From Pradoshia sp. D12 (GTDB lineage Bacteria; Bacillota; Bacilli; Bacillales; Pradoshiaceae): DNA of 64,000 nucleotides. Shown here one piece after another: positions 8,463 through 16,776 of the stretch (positions are counted from its first letter, which is position 1; each line of letters opens with the position of its first letter). Both the position numbers and the translations under genes were made by a program. Under the pieces are notes generated by a model. The model saw only the letters and a list, made by a program, of their open reading frames with translations. It was not told where the DNA came from and searched no databases. The DNA is taken from NCBI RefSeq assembly GCF_008935075.1, contig NZ_CP044545.1, positions 1,515,501 through 1,579,500 on the forward strand, read 5' to 3'.

Positions 8463-9347
8463 TTGCTTGTTCTAAATCAAAAAATACTCGCAAAGACCAT
8501 TCGGATGATGGAACGTAAGATGGTACAGGCCTCCTTCCTGAAACCTAGTATAAAACCTAACGTTGAAAGGGAGGAGCGGTTGATTGAAACAAATTTAGGA
8601 AATACTCGCGTCATTACATATCGGCCAAACCGTAATACAGAGGGACCATTACCCGTTTTTGTGAATATGCATGGCGGTGGATTTGTGATGGGAAGTGCTG
8701 AATTGGATGATGCGTGGTGTCCTGTGATAGCGGACCGAGCCAGTTGTTTAGTAGTGAATATTGATTATCATCTGGCACCAGAATACAAATTTCCTGCTGC
8801 AATATATGAATGCTATGATATTCTGAAATGGCTTTATGAGAACCCCAATGTCCTTCAGGTAGACAATAAGCGAATAGCAGTTGGGGGACATAGTGCAGGT
8901 GGGAATTTAGCAGCTGCTCTTTGTTTGCTGAACAAGGAGAGAGAGCAGATTCCTTTAGTGAAGCAAATCCTTAATTATCCACCGCTGGACCTTGCTACTG
9001 ATCCGGACCTGAAATTCAAGCATAAAAAAGCCATACCACCCAGACTGGCAAAACTGTTTAATGAATCCTATTTAAAATCAATGAAAGATGCGGAAAACCC
9101 ATTGGTCTCTCCTGTATATGCTGAGGATTTGGAAGACTTGCCGCCTGCTTTAATCATCACTGCTGAATTTGACTCTCTTGCAGATGAAGCCGACTACTAT
9201 GCAAGCCAGCTTGAAGAAGCTGGGGTGACAGTCAAGAAGAAGAGGTACATGGAAGCTGCACATGCATTTACTCATACAGGTGAATTGAAACAGGCTGAAG
9301 AGGCATGGCACTTAATTAGTGATGAATTAAAAGAGGCCTTTTCCTAG
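8463..9347 (+). CDS. Alpha/beta hydrolase, hormone-sensitive-lipase family esterase
   Basis: The product (about 294 residues from TTG 8463) shows the HSL signature: the oxyanion motif HGGGF near residue 65, nucleophile GHSAGG near 140, catalytic Asp in EFDSLADEAD near 237, and His in AAHAFTH near 268. These enzymes hydrolyse short acyl esters, and the physiological substrate is unknown. The frame stays open upstream to a TTG at 8421, but the ribosome site AAAGGAG is spaced correctly only for 8463. There is no signal peptide, so it is cytosolic. The gene stands alone, divergent from hemH. Confidence 0.8.
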   Translation: MLVLNQKILAKTIRMMERKMVQASFLKPSIKPNVEREERLIETNLGNTRVITYRPNRNTEGPLPVFVNMHGGGFVMGSAELDDAWCPVIADRASCLVVNIDYHLAPEYKFPAAIYECYDILKWLYENPNVLQVDNKRIAVGGHSAGGNLAAALCLLNKEREQIPLVKQILNYPPLDLATDPDLKFKHKKAIPPRLAKLFNESYLKSMKDAENPLVSPVYAEDLEDLPPALIITAEFDSLADEADYYASQLEEAGVTVKKKRYMEAAHAFTHTGELKQAEEAWHLISDELKEAFS

Positions 9348-9761
9348 ATTAATGCTGGGCTTACGCTGTCCTGATGATTTTTGATAAATCTATATAAATA
9401 AATAAATCGAAAAACAATGGCGGTTCAATTCATTTAGAGTTGGACTGCTTCTTTTTATAAGCGCATATCCTTAAACATATTTATTAAAAAAGTTCATAAT
9501 AATGTTATTAAATGGATATATATACATGAATGATGGATTTTATTAATAATAAGGCTGTTTTGTATAGTTTGTGCCCTGTATAAATGGGTATAATTGATTT
9601 AAGGATAATATTGGAAATTATCTCTATTGGTTCCATTGGCTTGAATCAGGAAAAGATTTAGGATTTAATAAACGCGTGGAACAAATGTTTATTTCAAAAA
9701 AATCTAATTATAAAACAGTTGGAATGTTGAGAAATGCATAAAAAGACCTTGATATGTGTGA
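9348..9761. other. Intergenic with a decayed coding fragment
   Basis: From 9598 to 9741 on the plus strand an open frame without any start reads like the end of a protein. It includes NYLYWFHWLESGKDLGFNKR and stops at TAA 9739. It is probably the tail of a deleted gene, family not identified. A weak inverted repeat near 9425-9455 may end the esterase transcript. Nothing else is seen. Confidence 0.4.
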
Positions 9762-10310
9762 TCACCTTAAAGAGATATCTAAATATTTTTCATATCTTTG
9801 CTTTTCAATGTTCAGTTCATATATTCTAATAAAATCTACTGTAAAATTAGGGTACGGTTTCAACTCTCTATCTGCTATTTTTTCCATTTCTATTAGTTCT
9901 TTTTTAGAGAGCCCAGTAGAAATATTTCCACCGTATTTTTCTTTCCCCAGAGTTAAGTGAGGTACAAAGGCATCAAGTTCAAAATACTGTTTTATTAAGT
10001 CTTCTGACGGTGAAATCTCATTAATGATTTTTTGATGCAATTTGTGTAAGTTAGTTGAGTTAACACTCAAATATAAAACGCTATCTCCAAAATAGTTGGG
10101 CTTATCTAATGATACTTGAAAAGGTTTGAAGGTATCGCATACGGTTTGTACCTTATCAATCCATTGTTTATCTGGAGTTAGTCCTCCTTGTGCTTTCAAT
10201 GTTATGTGTGGTTCTACACCCGATTGTTTAATCCATTTACTTTGAAAATACTCAATACGTTCCAAATATTCTTCAGGTGGAACAATCCCTATAAAATACT
10301 CCAAATTCAT
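9762..10310 (-). CDS. 2H phosphoesterase (2'-5' RNA ligase-like)
   Basis: A 182-residue protein with the two HxTL motifs of the 2H superfamily: PHITL about residues 34-38 and PHLTLGKEKYGG about 116-127. The fold binds phosphate between the two histidines and members cleave 2',3'-cyclic or 2'-5' phosphodiesters. The in vivo substrate is unknown. AAGAAGA precedes the ATG closely. It is a single gene, and the flanking sequence gives no context. Confidence 0.82.
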   Translation of the reverse strand: MNLEYFIGIVPPEEYLERIEYFQSKWIKQSGVEPHITLKAQGGLTPDKQWIDKVQTVCDTFKPFQVSLDKPNYFGDSVLYLSVNSTNLHKLHQKIINEISPSEDLIKQYFELDAFVPHLTLGKEKYGGNISTGLSKKELIEMEKIADRELKPYPNFTVDFIRIYELNIEKQRYEKYLDISLR

Positions 10311-10609
10311 TCTTCTTTACACCCTTATTTTCAGTTTTAATTATTTTAACAGAAAATTCCGAAGATGCAAATGGAATTATTACGTGAAAAACAACAGCCA
10401 TAAAAAAGATGCTATTCATATACTTTTAATGAGACAAAGAAACTTTAACTGTCTCGAAGTTTAAGACTTTAATATAAAATTTGTATTCAATTATATCTTC
10501 AATAGTCCTTATGAGGATTAGCTTCTAAAATGTTATATACCGATAATCAACCAGTCTATTCATATACTTTACAGATGTCAAAAATAATAAAAGATGGGAG
10601 AGGGTTATT
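10311..10609. other. Intergenic, nothing recognised
   Basis: About 300 AT-rich bases between divergent genes. No convincing hairpin, repeat or ORF. Confidence 0.35.
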
Positions 10610-10888
10610 GTGCCTGGCTGTAGTAACGATTTTTATATAGCAATTGGCGGTAATATTGTTGCTCAGATAGAATTTGTGGCAGATGAGCAAGAGGTATCTG
10701 AACAAGGGAGTATCATCATTAATCATACATTAGTTGCAAATAGCTACAGGGGGAAAGGTTTGGGCAAGGCATTAGTAAACCGTGTAGTATTGCATGCAAG
10801 AAATGAAAATAAATATATTAAGCCCGTTTGTCCATTTGCAAAAATGATGCTTGAAAATAAAAAAGAATATCAGGATGTTTTAATGTAA
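10610..10888 (+). CDS. Small GNAT N-acetyltransferase (COG2388/YjdJ type)
   Basis: A 92-residue protein, the usual length for the minimal GNAT subgroup. It has NSYRGKGLGKALV at about residues 43-56 (acetyl-CoA pyrophosphate loop RGKGLG) and the conserved CPFAK at about 74-78. It begins at GTG 10610 after a GGGAGAGGG-type ribosome site. The acceptor substrate is not known for these proteins. No operon partners. Confidence 0.82.
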   Translation: MPGCSNDFYIAIGGNIVAQIEFVADEQEVSEQGSIIINHTLVANSYRGKGLGKALVNRVVLHARNENKYIKPVCPFAKMMLENKKEYQDVLM

Positions 10889-10920
10889 TCCAATAATCTA
10901 AAATGTACACACCTATTTCA

Positions 10921-10956
10921 CTTCCTTATTTGCAAAAGTAAGGATTTTTGTTTTTA
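10921..10956 (+). terminator. Probable terminator of the small GNAT gene
   Basis: TCCTTA / TAAGGA stem with a ten-base loop followed by a T-rich run. Confidence 0.6.
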
Positions 10957-11169
10957 AAATATGGATATACAAAATCTGTTTGGGCCGAGGTACTTCTTGT
11001 TTTGCTGACATTAAAGAGGCTTTCACCCCTTTATGTTAATGATTTGTTATTTCGAATACAGATTTTTACGAAAAGCAGAAATAGTAGATATTCCGTCTTC
11101 CAAAAAGTATGATAAAAGTATAGAAATAACAAAATATGGCGATGCATGGAGTGGGAGTGTGAATAGGTA

Positions 11170-11700
11170 ATGAAAGTAATAGGATTATCAGGTTCCATAA
11201 TTGGTGAAAAAACACCTAAATCAGTGGAAGAGGTATTGGCAGCTGTAAACAAAATAGATAATCAATTAGATACAGAATTAATAGATCTTAGAAATTATAA
11301 TGTGGAATTTGTAAGAGGCATTCCTTTTTCATCCTATAATCAGGATACCCGAACGGTAGTCAATAAACTAAACGATGCGGATATTATAATAATTGGTACA
11401 CCCATTTATCAGGCGTCGATACCGGGTGTTCTAAAAAATCTATTTGATCATTTAGCTCCGGATTGTTTTAAAGGAAAAGTGGTAGGAATTGTTACGAATG
11501 GAGGATCTGAAAAACACTTTTTAGTAACTGAGTACCAATTAAAACCGATATTATCTTATTTCAAAGCGATAATACCATTTAATAATGTATTTTTACATAC
11601 AAGCTGCTTTGGACCTGGCAATAAAATTGTAAATGAAGAGGAGAATAATAGGATCCAAGCATTGGCTCAGGAAGTTATTGATTTAAAGGAGATTCACTAA
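11170..11700 (+). CDS. NADPH-dependent FMN reductase
   Basis: A 176-residue flavodoxin-like protein. GLSGSIIGEKT at residues 4-14 forms the FMN phosphate loop and GTPIYQASIPGVLKNLFD at about 76-93 is the isoalloxazine-contacting segment of the NAD(P)H:FMN reductase family. The related SsuE/YhdA enzymes supply reduced FMN or reduce quinones and azo dyes. No sulfonate genes are nearby, so a specific role cannot be assigned. The ribosome site is weak (AATAGG). It is monocistronic. Confidence 0.82.
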   Translation: MKVIGLSGSIIGEKTPKSVEEVLAAVNKIDNQLDTELIDLRNYNVEFVRGIPFSSYNQDTRTVVNKLNDADIIIIGTPIYQASIPGVLKNLFDHLAPDCFKGKVVGIVTNGGSEKHFLVTEYQLKPILSYFKAIIPFNNVFLHTSCFGPGNKIVNEEENNRIQALAQEVIDLKEIH

Positions 11701-11919
11701 AATTTTATCAGATCCTCTAACTAAATGTGAATGAGAAAAATGGTATCTGCATTCCTAGCATTTCAATAGAATATAGAGCATTCAAGATAAAGATAGGAGT
11801 AGACGACTTACTAAGACATAAAAAAGTAAGAGATTTTCTTCCTACAGAGAATTGGATGAAGAGATTGAATTGATTTTTAAACTGCTCAATCTCTTTTTCA
11901 TTCAATTTATATGAAAGGG

Positions 11920-12129
11920 TTAATTGTGTTTATTAAAATCAGATGAATAGTTTGAAATATCGCTTATTAATGATTTATCTTCATTGATATCCAATGTACG
12001 AAGTTTCATAATTAAATGTACGCGTCGTTTATAAAAATCTTTGTGTGATATGGACCGGTTATCATAGTACATTTGATAATTTTTTCTCAATTCATTTAAT
12101 AATTCATTATATTTTTTTTGAGCGCACAC
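11920..12129 (-). CDS. Small hypothetical charged protein
   Basis: I place the start at GTG 12129, which follows GAAGGTGAT correctly, giving 69 residues. The frame remains open upstream to 12213 but without a ribosome site. The product is highly charged and helical, with KKYNELLNELRKNYQMYYDN near the start. There is no cysteine cluster, membrane segment or recognised domain. It could be a small regulatory or sporulation-related protein. Function unknown. Confidence 0.5.
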   Translation of the reverse strand: MCAQKKYNELLNELRKNYQMYYDNRSISHKDFYKRRVHLIMKLRTLDINEDKSLISDISNYSSDFNKHN

Positions 12130-12457
12130 TATATCACCTTCTTTCCTCATGATGTTATATTTAAATAATATCACAAAAGATTCTGTTAATTCACCGTTAA
12201 AATTTTTCCACATTCAAAATATTATGTAAATTATAACCCTTAAGACTAATGGTTAGTATCAAGTTCCTGTTAAAGGTAGAATCCTATTTAGAATTAGACC
12301 GAGATTGTTTATAGTAAAAATTGTATCACGACGAATTTCCTTTCGTAGGTTCCAACCTTCGCATAGAATGACATTCAAAAAAGCTTCAGGTAATGATAAA
12401 TGGTCTAAAATAGACCATGATATCAAAGAGAAAAACTTACTGCCTTTTAAAGAGAGG
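12130..12457. other. Intergenic left of the inverted-repeat element
   Basis: A short plus-strand frame around 12366-12490 (MTFKKASGNDKWSKIDHD) reads like protein and continues into the repeat element, but has no ribosome site. It may be a remnant. Confidence 0.3.
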
Positions 12458-12789
12458 CGAGGCTGGGACAAGTATTTCAGTTAATGATAAACCCAAACTA
12501 TTAGGTGATATTTCAATTGGATATTCGCCGGCTAGGTTGCGTTTTAATTGTCTTCAATAGAAAGGTTCATTCTGCATACGATTATTCATATCAAGTGGAA
12601 TGGAACGGAAGCCACTCGACTCCTTGGGAAGTAGAGGAGGCTTAAGACCCAGCAGGCTCAGCCGAGGAAGCGCCCAATGGAACAGACTTTTTTCTCAAAC
12701 TTAACTCTTTAATAAGCAACAAAGTCTAGTAAGATTAATTTAGATATCGTTCGTCTACAGGATTGTTTTCAAGTTATTTCCCAGCCTCG
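12458..12789. repeat. 332 bp element bounded by 11 bp inverted repeats
   Basis: CGAGGCTGGGA at 12458-12468 is matched exactly by TCCCAGCCTCG at 12779-12789, and the right end is followed by seven T residues. The GAGGCTGGGACA motif is a common intergenic motif in Firmicutes. The interior carries no ORF but holds a second repeat at 12595-12684. The whole looks like a small non-autonomous mobile element or a terminator-like repeat into which another has inserted. Confidence 0.6.
12595..12684 (+). repeat. Copy of a widespread Bacillus intergenic repeat
   Basis: The segment runs from AGTGGAATGGAACGGAAGCC through ACTCGACTCC, AAGACCC, AGCAGGCTCAGCCGAGGA to CCCAATGGAAC. These blocks, in this order, match the G+C-rich multicopy repeat found between genes in many Bacillus genomes, recalled from general knowledge. 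Its base composition differs clearly from the flanks. This copy is degenerate. Function unknown, probably a transcribed structured RNA or MITE-like repeat. Confidence 0.6.
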
Positions 12790-12926
12790 TTTTTTTATTT
12801 GCTTATCTATAATACTCTCACAGCGAACGATTATGATTATTGGAATTTAGATGATAGAAGAATGAAGATTTAATATAGGACGGTTCTCTTCAACGATTTA
12901 ATGTGGTACGTAAATATAATTTGTCT

Positions 12927-12973
12927 AAAAAGGCAGTGCAACAGGCCATAAATGACTGCCGCACTGCCTTTTA
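12927..12973 (-). terminator. Terminator of nsrR
   Basis: Arms AAAAGGCAGTGC and GCACTGCCTTTT enclose a 21-base loop, just past the nsrR stop. It could act on both strands. Confidence 0.75.
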
Positions 12974-13012
12974 AATAGATTTGTATCATAAATGTTATTT
13001 CTAAAGTGGATT

Positions 13013-13465
13013 TTACGAATCATTGTTTACTTCGGAATAAGCTCCTAGAAATTGAGCTAACACTTCTTTGTTTTGAGATATATCTGCGAGTGTATAGCCA
13101 TCTAATACGTTTAAAAAAGCATACAATGCTTTATTTAAAATACCTCTCAACGTACAAACAGGAGAGATGGGACATGTATTATGATCAGAAAAACACTCAA
13201 CTATGTTAAAATCTTCTTCAGTTTTTCTTACTAAACCCCCGATATTGATTTCATGAGGTTTCATTGCCAGTCTCATGCCGCCATTACGCCCACGTATTGT
13301 TTCTATATAACCTAACTTGCCCAGCTGGTATATAATTTTCATTAAATGATTTTTGGATATGCCATAGGCATCAGCAATTTCTTTTATATTTACTAATCGA
13401 TCGGGATGACTTGCCAAGTACATAAGCACCCTGATGGAATAGTCACTGAAATTTGTTAATCGCAT
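13013..13465 (-). CDS. nsrR: Nitric-oxide-sensing Rrf2 regulator NsrR
   Basis: An Rrf2-family repressor of about 150 residues. An N-terminal winged helix (RLTNFSDYSIRVLMYLA onward, recognition helix NHLMKIIYQLGKLGYI) is followed by the cysteines of ECFSDHNTCPISPVC (about C91, C98, C104). In NsrR these bind the NO-sensitive iron-sulfur cluster. NO destroys the cluster and releases the repressor from DNA. The gene diverges from hmp, its classic target. Two NsrR-like dyads lie between them, so autoregulation is possible. ATG 13465 is preferred because GGGGCGTGA precedes it. A GTG lies two codons earlier. Confidence 0.92.
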   Translation of the reverse strand: MRLTNFSDYSIRVLMYLASHPDRLVNIKEIADAYGISKNHLMKIIYQLGKLGYIETIRGRNGGMRLAMKPHEINIGGLVRKTEEDFNIVECFSDHNTCPISPVCTLRGILNKALYAFLNVLDGYTLADISQNKEVLAQFLGAYSEVNNDS

Positions 13466-13543
13466 AGTCACGCCCCGCTTCAGATTATCTACTTATCTTT
13501 AATACTACCATACATAAATAGGCTTCCAAAGAAAGTTCACAGA

Positions 13544-13568
13544 AAAGATGTATCTGAAATATTGCTTT
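13544..13568. promoter_or_regulatory. Second, degenerate NsrR-like operator
   Basis: AAAGATGTATCT-G-AAATATTGCTTT keeps 20 of 24 positions of the perfect dyad at 13591-13615. Its centre is 47 bases from that of the hmp operator and it overlaps the -35 of hmp, closer to nsrR. Confidence 0.55.
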
Positions 13569-13589
13569 TACTTTCCAATAGAGTAAAAT
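13562..13589 (+). promoter_or_regulatory. Predicted hmp promoter
   Basis: TTGCTT, a 16-base spacer and TAAAAT. The -10 hexamer abuts the left end of the NsrR operator, so bound repressor would block RNA polymerase. Confidence 0.55.
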
Positions 13590-13617
13590 TAAAGATGTAT
13601 TTCAAATACATCTTTAA
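13589..13617. promoter_or_regulatory. NsrR operator of hmp
   Basis: A perfect palindrome: AAAGATGTATTT, one central C, then AAATACATCTTT, extended by TT/AA on the outside (29 bases). This agrees with the general NsrR site AAGATG-N-ATTT/AAAT-N-CATCTT known from other bacteria and lies just upstream of the hmp ribosome site. Confidence 0.85.
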
Positions 13618-13631
13618 AAGGGGATTTTTAT

Positions 13632-14843
13632 ATGTTGTCTACTCAAACAATCGAAATTGTGAAATCAACTGCACCAATATTGGAAACAAGGGGTAAGGAA
13701 ATAACTACGGTATTTTATAAAACGATGTTTGAAGCACATCCTGAGCTTTTGAATATTTTTAATCATGCAAATCAAAAAAGAGGCAGACAGCAGACTGCAT
13801 TAGCAAATACGGTAACAGCTGCGGCCTATTATATCGATCAATTGGAAGTGCTTCTGCCGGTTGTAAAACAAATTGCACATAAACACCGTAGTTTAATGAT
13901 TAAATCTGAGCATTATCCGATTGTAGGAAAATATTTATTGTTGGCTATTAAAAAAGTATTAGGTGATGCGGCTACAGATGATATTTTAAAAGCGTGGGAA
14001 GAGGCCTATGGGGCAATCGCTGATATCTTCATAGGGGTTGAACGTGAAATGTATGAAGAAGCGGAAAATAAGGTTGGTGGTTGGAGAGACTATCGAGAAT
14101 TTGAAGTCATAAAGAAAGTGAGGGAAAGTGACGGTATTACTTCCTTCTATTTAAAACCAACCGATGGGCTGGCAATACCCGAATTTGAACCGGGCCAATA
14201 TATAACTGTTCGGGTTCAAATTCCAGGAGAACAGTTTATGATGAATCGCCAATATAGCTTAACGAATGTATCCAATGGTGAATACTATCGAATTTCTGTA
14301 AAAAGTGAAAGTATGCATGACAATCCTGATGGTAAAGTATCTAATTACCTGCATAAGGAAGTTTGTACGGGTGATATAGTACAACTAACGGTACCAGCGG
14401 GAGATTTTACTTTAGAAGAGGACACCGAGCCAATTACCTTTATAGCTGCCGGAGTAGGGATAACGCCATTTATTAGTATGTTGAATACACTTTATAAACA
14501 GGAATCATTAAGAAAAATTACTTTGATACACGCGTTTAAAAACAGGAAGCTTCAAGCATTTGCTGATGAGCTCTCCATGTTAAACAGGCAAATGCATGAT
14601 ATGACAATCAACTTTTATAATGAAGAAGCTGATGTAATCGAGGAGAATTATAAAATAGGCAGAATCAATGAAGAGGTATTGAGGCAATTAGATCAGAATG
14701 GAATTTTCTATGTTTGTGGGCCAGTCGAATTTATGCAAGGTGTCATTCAAATGCTTTATAAACTAGGCGTACCGCAAGAAAAAGTACGGTTTGAATTTTT
14801 TGGACCTTCCATGAAAATCGAAACAGTAACAGAAAAAGTGTGA
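13632..14843 (+). CDS. hmp: Flavohaemoprotein nitric oxide dioxygenase
   Basis: A 403-residue fusion of globin and ferredoxin-reductase modules. The globin part (1-140) has Tyr29, Gln53 and the proximal haem His85 in AHKH, the same numbering as Escherichia coli Hmp. The FAD domain carries RQYSL at 206-210 and the NAD domain carries GVGITPF and CGPVEFM. The enzyme converts NO and O2 to nitrate using NAD(P)H in the cytosol. AAAGGGG precedes ATG 13632. Control by NsrR through the dyad at 13589-13617 is strongly suggested. It is monocistronic, ended by a hairpin at 14851. Confidence 0.96.
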   Translation: MLSTQTIEIVKSTAPILETRGKEITTVFYKTMFEAHPELLNIFNHANQKRGRQQTALANTVTAAAYYIDQLEVLLPVVKQIAHKHRSLMIKSEHYPIVGKYLLLAIKKVLGDAATDDILKAWEEAYGAIADIFIGVEREMYEEAENKVGGWRDYREFEVIKKVRESDGITSFYLKPTDGLAIPEFEPGQYITVRVQIPGEQFMMNRQYSLTNVSNGEYYRISVKSESMHDNPDGKVSNYLHKEVCTGDIVQLTVPAGDFTLEEDTEPITFIAAGVGITPFISMLNTLYKQESLRKITLIHAFKNRKLQAFADELSMLNRQMHDMTINFYNEEADVIEENYKIGRINEEVLRQLDQNGIFYVCGPVEFMQGVIQMLYKLGVPQEKVRFEFFGPSMKIETVTEKV

Positions 14844-14850
14844 AAAAAAC

Positions 14851-14884
14851 ATGCTGGGAAGTTTATTCCTGGCATATTTTTTAT
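14851..14884 (+). terminator. Terminator of hmp
   Basis: ATGCTGGGAA / TTCCTGGCAT (two G-T wobbles) with a GTTTA loop and a following T run. Confidence 0.7.
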
Positions 14885-15404
14885 AAATTCCTCGTCTGTT
14901 AAACTCTTTGTTGTGAAAATCAGCAGAGAATATGTTTTGTCTCCGTAACTCACCATGATTTTATTATTCTATAACGATCCCAAACATTACTAAAAGTGTG
15001 CGTTGAATTGATTGGTTTAATAGATTAAAAGAGGGGAGGATGGTAAAGGAATATACAGAGATAAAGATTATAAAAAACAATAAGAAGAATTCCTCAAGCA
15101 CCTTTAGTGCGTTTGTTGATCAGGTATTAATTACCGTCATTTGTTTAGTGAAAGACATTCAAATGAAGTGCCTAAGGATTAATCTAATACTTCTTGCCTT
15201 AAATCGGTATGTTCAGAGACACAACTATCTCAGCTGGTTAACCCTAAATGATTAATCTGCAGCTGTACACAAAAACCAGGTTTCTTTTAGTCTATATGTA
15301 CATTTCATATGTTTGCATTGACATTTCATAAAGGTAGCTGATTGAATGGCTAGATAGTCAGTATACTTAATAAAAGGATCACCCGATAAAATCAGTCTCT
15401 ATTC
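14885..15404. other. Intergenic, one doubtful ORF
   Basis: A 71-codon frame (15040-15255) has AGGGGAGG touching its ATG with no spacing, and its product has no family resemblance. It is not called a gene. No repeat or RNA structure is recognised in the rest. Confidence 0.35.
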
Positions 15405-15674
15405 TTATCGGTTAATAATTTGGTGTCGTGTATAATATGTACCGTAGCGAAACAAGAATTTCAATTGTAATTGACTCTCATTGATACAGAAATAATAAAC
15501 AGTGTTAGTCGAATTTGACTCTTTTTTATAATTAATTGATAAAGAGCTTGCAACATTTTCTATATAATGTTCCATTTCCATCCGTTTAATTATGTGGCTG
15601 CCTAATAATTTCTGTTTCTTAAACGAATCTAATCTGTCTAATAGTTCCTTCTTTATTAGTATACAATCTTCCAT
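15405..15674 (-). CDS. Small hypothetical protein
   Basis: An 89-residue frame beginning MEDCILIKKELLDRLDSFKK, with a charged helical N-terminal half and a more hydrophobic, Tyr-rich end. The ribosome site is weak (GGGGATG about 15 bases upstream). No domain is recognised. It lies downstream of the DUF2294 gene on the same strand but is separated by a terminator. Plausible but unproven. Confidence 0.4.
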   Translation of the reverse strand: MEDCILIKKELLDRLDSFKKQKLLGSHIIKRMEMEHYIENVASSLSINYKKESNSTNTVYYFCINESQLQLKFLFRYGTYYTRHQIINR

Positions 15675-15717
15675 ATTTATAGGTAATCATCCCCTGTTTT
15701 TTTTGAATTTATTCATA

Positions 15718-15764
15718 AAAAAAGCCAGAAAAGGACAAATTTATTAATCCTTTCCTGACTTATG
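15718..15764 (-). terminator. Terminator of the DUF2294 gene
   Basis: On the minus strand AAGTCAGGAAAGGA pairs with TCCTTTTCTGGCTT (wobbles) and is followed by seven T residues. Confidence 0.75.
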
Positions 15765-15856
15765 TATGGTTCTATGCCCACTCATTGCTATCAGTTATTT
15801 TATTAAGATGTTACAGATAACTTTATCGCAGATGGGGGTTATTGTCAATCAACCAA

Positions 15857-16603
15857 TCAACTTTGCAAAATGAAAATAATATAGCTAGTATCTTTCTCGA
15901 AATTCCAAAAAGTAAATTTATCGATTATTTTGGTGTTTAAATAGTTCTCGAAGTTTCTTTTATGCTCTATTATCAAACGTTTCTCCAAATCCCGCTTCGC
16001 GATCGTTAATTGTTCAGTAAAGCCGAACTTGATCAATTCCTTTTCGATCGGAACCATTATACCTTTTCGGACAATCATCAGCTGCCGCTTATTGAGCATA
16101 GTTGAATAGATTTCCACTGGTTCTTTTTGAGCAAGCTTGGTAACCTTCGCTAATTCTCGTTCGACTTTCTCTCTATTTCTATAATCACTGATGCTCGTTG
16201 CTGTTTTTGATAGCGTAATAATAAACATGCCAGTCGAAGTTTGCAAATTCCAATCATAAAAGAATTCATCAACTTTTGTTCCTAATGCTGCTTCAATATA
16301 GGAGGTGATGTCTTTGATTATGGTTTCCATGAGAAGGTCCCGGTTCTTTTGCACGTAAACTTCACCATCTTGATTAGCCAATAAGGATTTCTCCATAGGG
16401 GAAAGGAAATCGGCAAGATGCACAGCAAGAGTAGGAGACGATAACGTACAAATAACGTGGCTGGGGCCCCGTCCGAAGGTTTCTCTTAGCATTCTTCCTA
16501 TATAACTGCTAATGTCTTTTTCGGCTTTTGTTATATCCATATCATACACCTCAGGCTTTGTGACTTTCTTATCATTTATCCCTAAGTAATTTTTTTGAAA
16601 CAT
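15857..16603 (-). CDS. DUF2294-family protein with a duplicated domain
   Basis: The 248-residue protein has a clear DUF2294 unit at about residues 25-130: ETFGRGPSHVICTL, then SPMEKSLLANQDGEVYVQKN, then the ...GTKVDEFFYDWNLQTSTGMFIITL ending. A more divergent second copy lies at about 150-248: PVEIYSTMLNKRQLMIVRKG, VPIEKELIKFG and the parallel ending IIDKFTFWNFEKDTSYIIFIL. Single-copy members are about 120 residues. The function of the family is unknown. There is no signal or membrane segment. Start at ATG 16603 without an obvious strong ribosome site. An internal ATG at 16543 follows GAGGTGT and is an alternative. Confidence 0.7.
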   Translation of the reverse strand: MFQKNYLGINDKKVTKPEVYDMDITKAEKDISSYIGRMLRETFGRGPSHVICTLSSPTLAVHLADFLSPMEKSLLANQDGEVYVQKNRDLLMETIIKDITSYIEAALGTKVDEFFYDWNLQTSTGMFIITLSKTATSISDYRNREKVERELAKVTKLAQKEPVEIYSTMLNKRQLMIVRKGIMVPIEKELIKFGFTEQLTIAKRDLEKRLIIEHKRNFENYLNTKIIDKFTFWNFEKDTSYIIFILQS

Positions 16604-16740
16604 CAGACAAAGACTTATTACAGGGGATTTTAGTCTGAATTAAAAGATTAAAGTCAACGAAAACATCTAGAAACGATTAGGACATGAGAGGGGTGATTGG
16701 TCAAACTTTGGCGCTGCGGAAATAATATTTAATATTATCA

Positions 16741-16776
16741 AATGTGCCGGGAAGTTTTCTTCCCGGCACATTTGTT
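16741..16776 (-). terminator. Terminator of the heterodimeric ABC exporter operon
   Basis: Perfect stem AATGTGCCGGGAAG / CTTCCCGGCACATT with a TTTT loop, immediately after the stop at 16777. Confidence 0.88.

Noticed and set aside
11717-11905. 62-codon minus-strand ORF
   Set aside because: No family likeness and no ribosome site. It lies in a short gap with nothing supporting translation.
13006-13209. 67-codon plus-strand ORF
   Set aside because: Antisense to nsrR.
15040-15255. 71-codon ORF
   Set aside because: The ribosome site touches the ATG with no spacing and the product resembles nothing.
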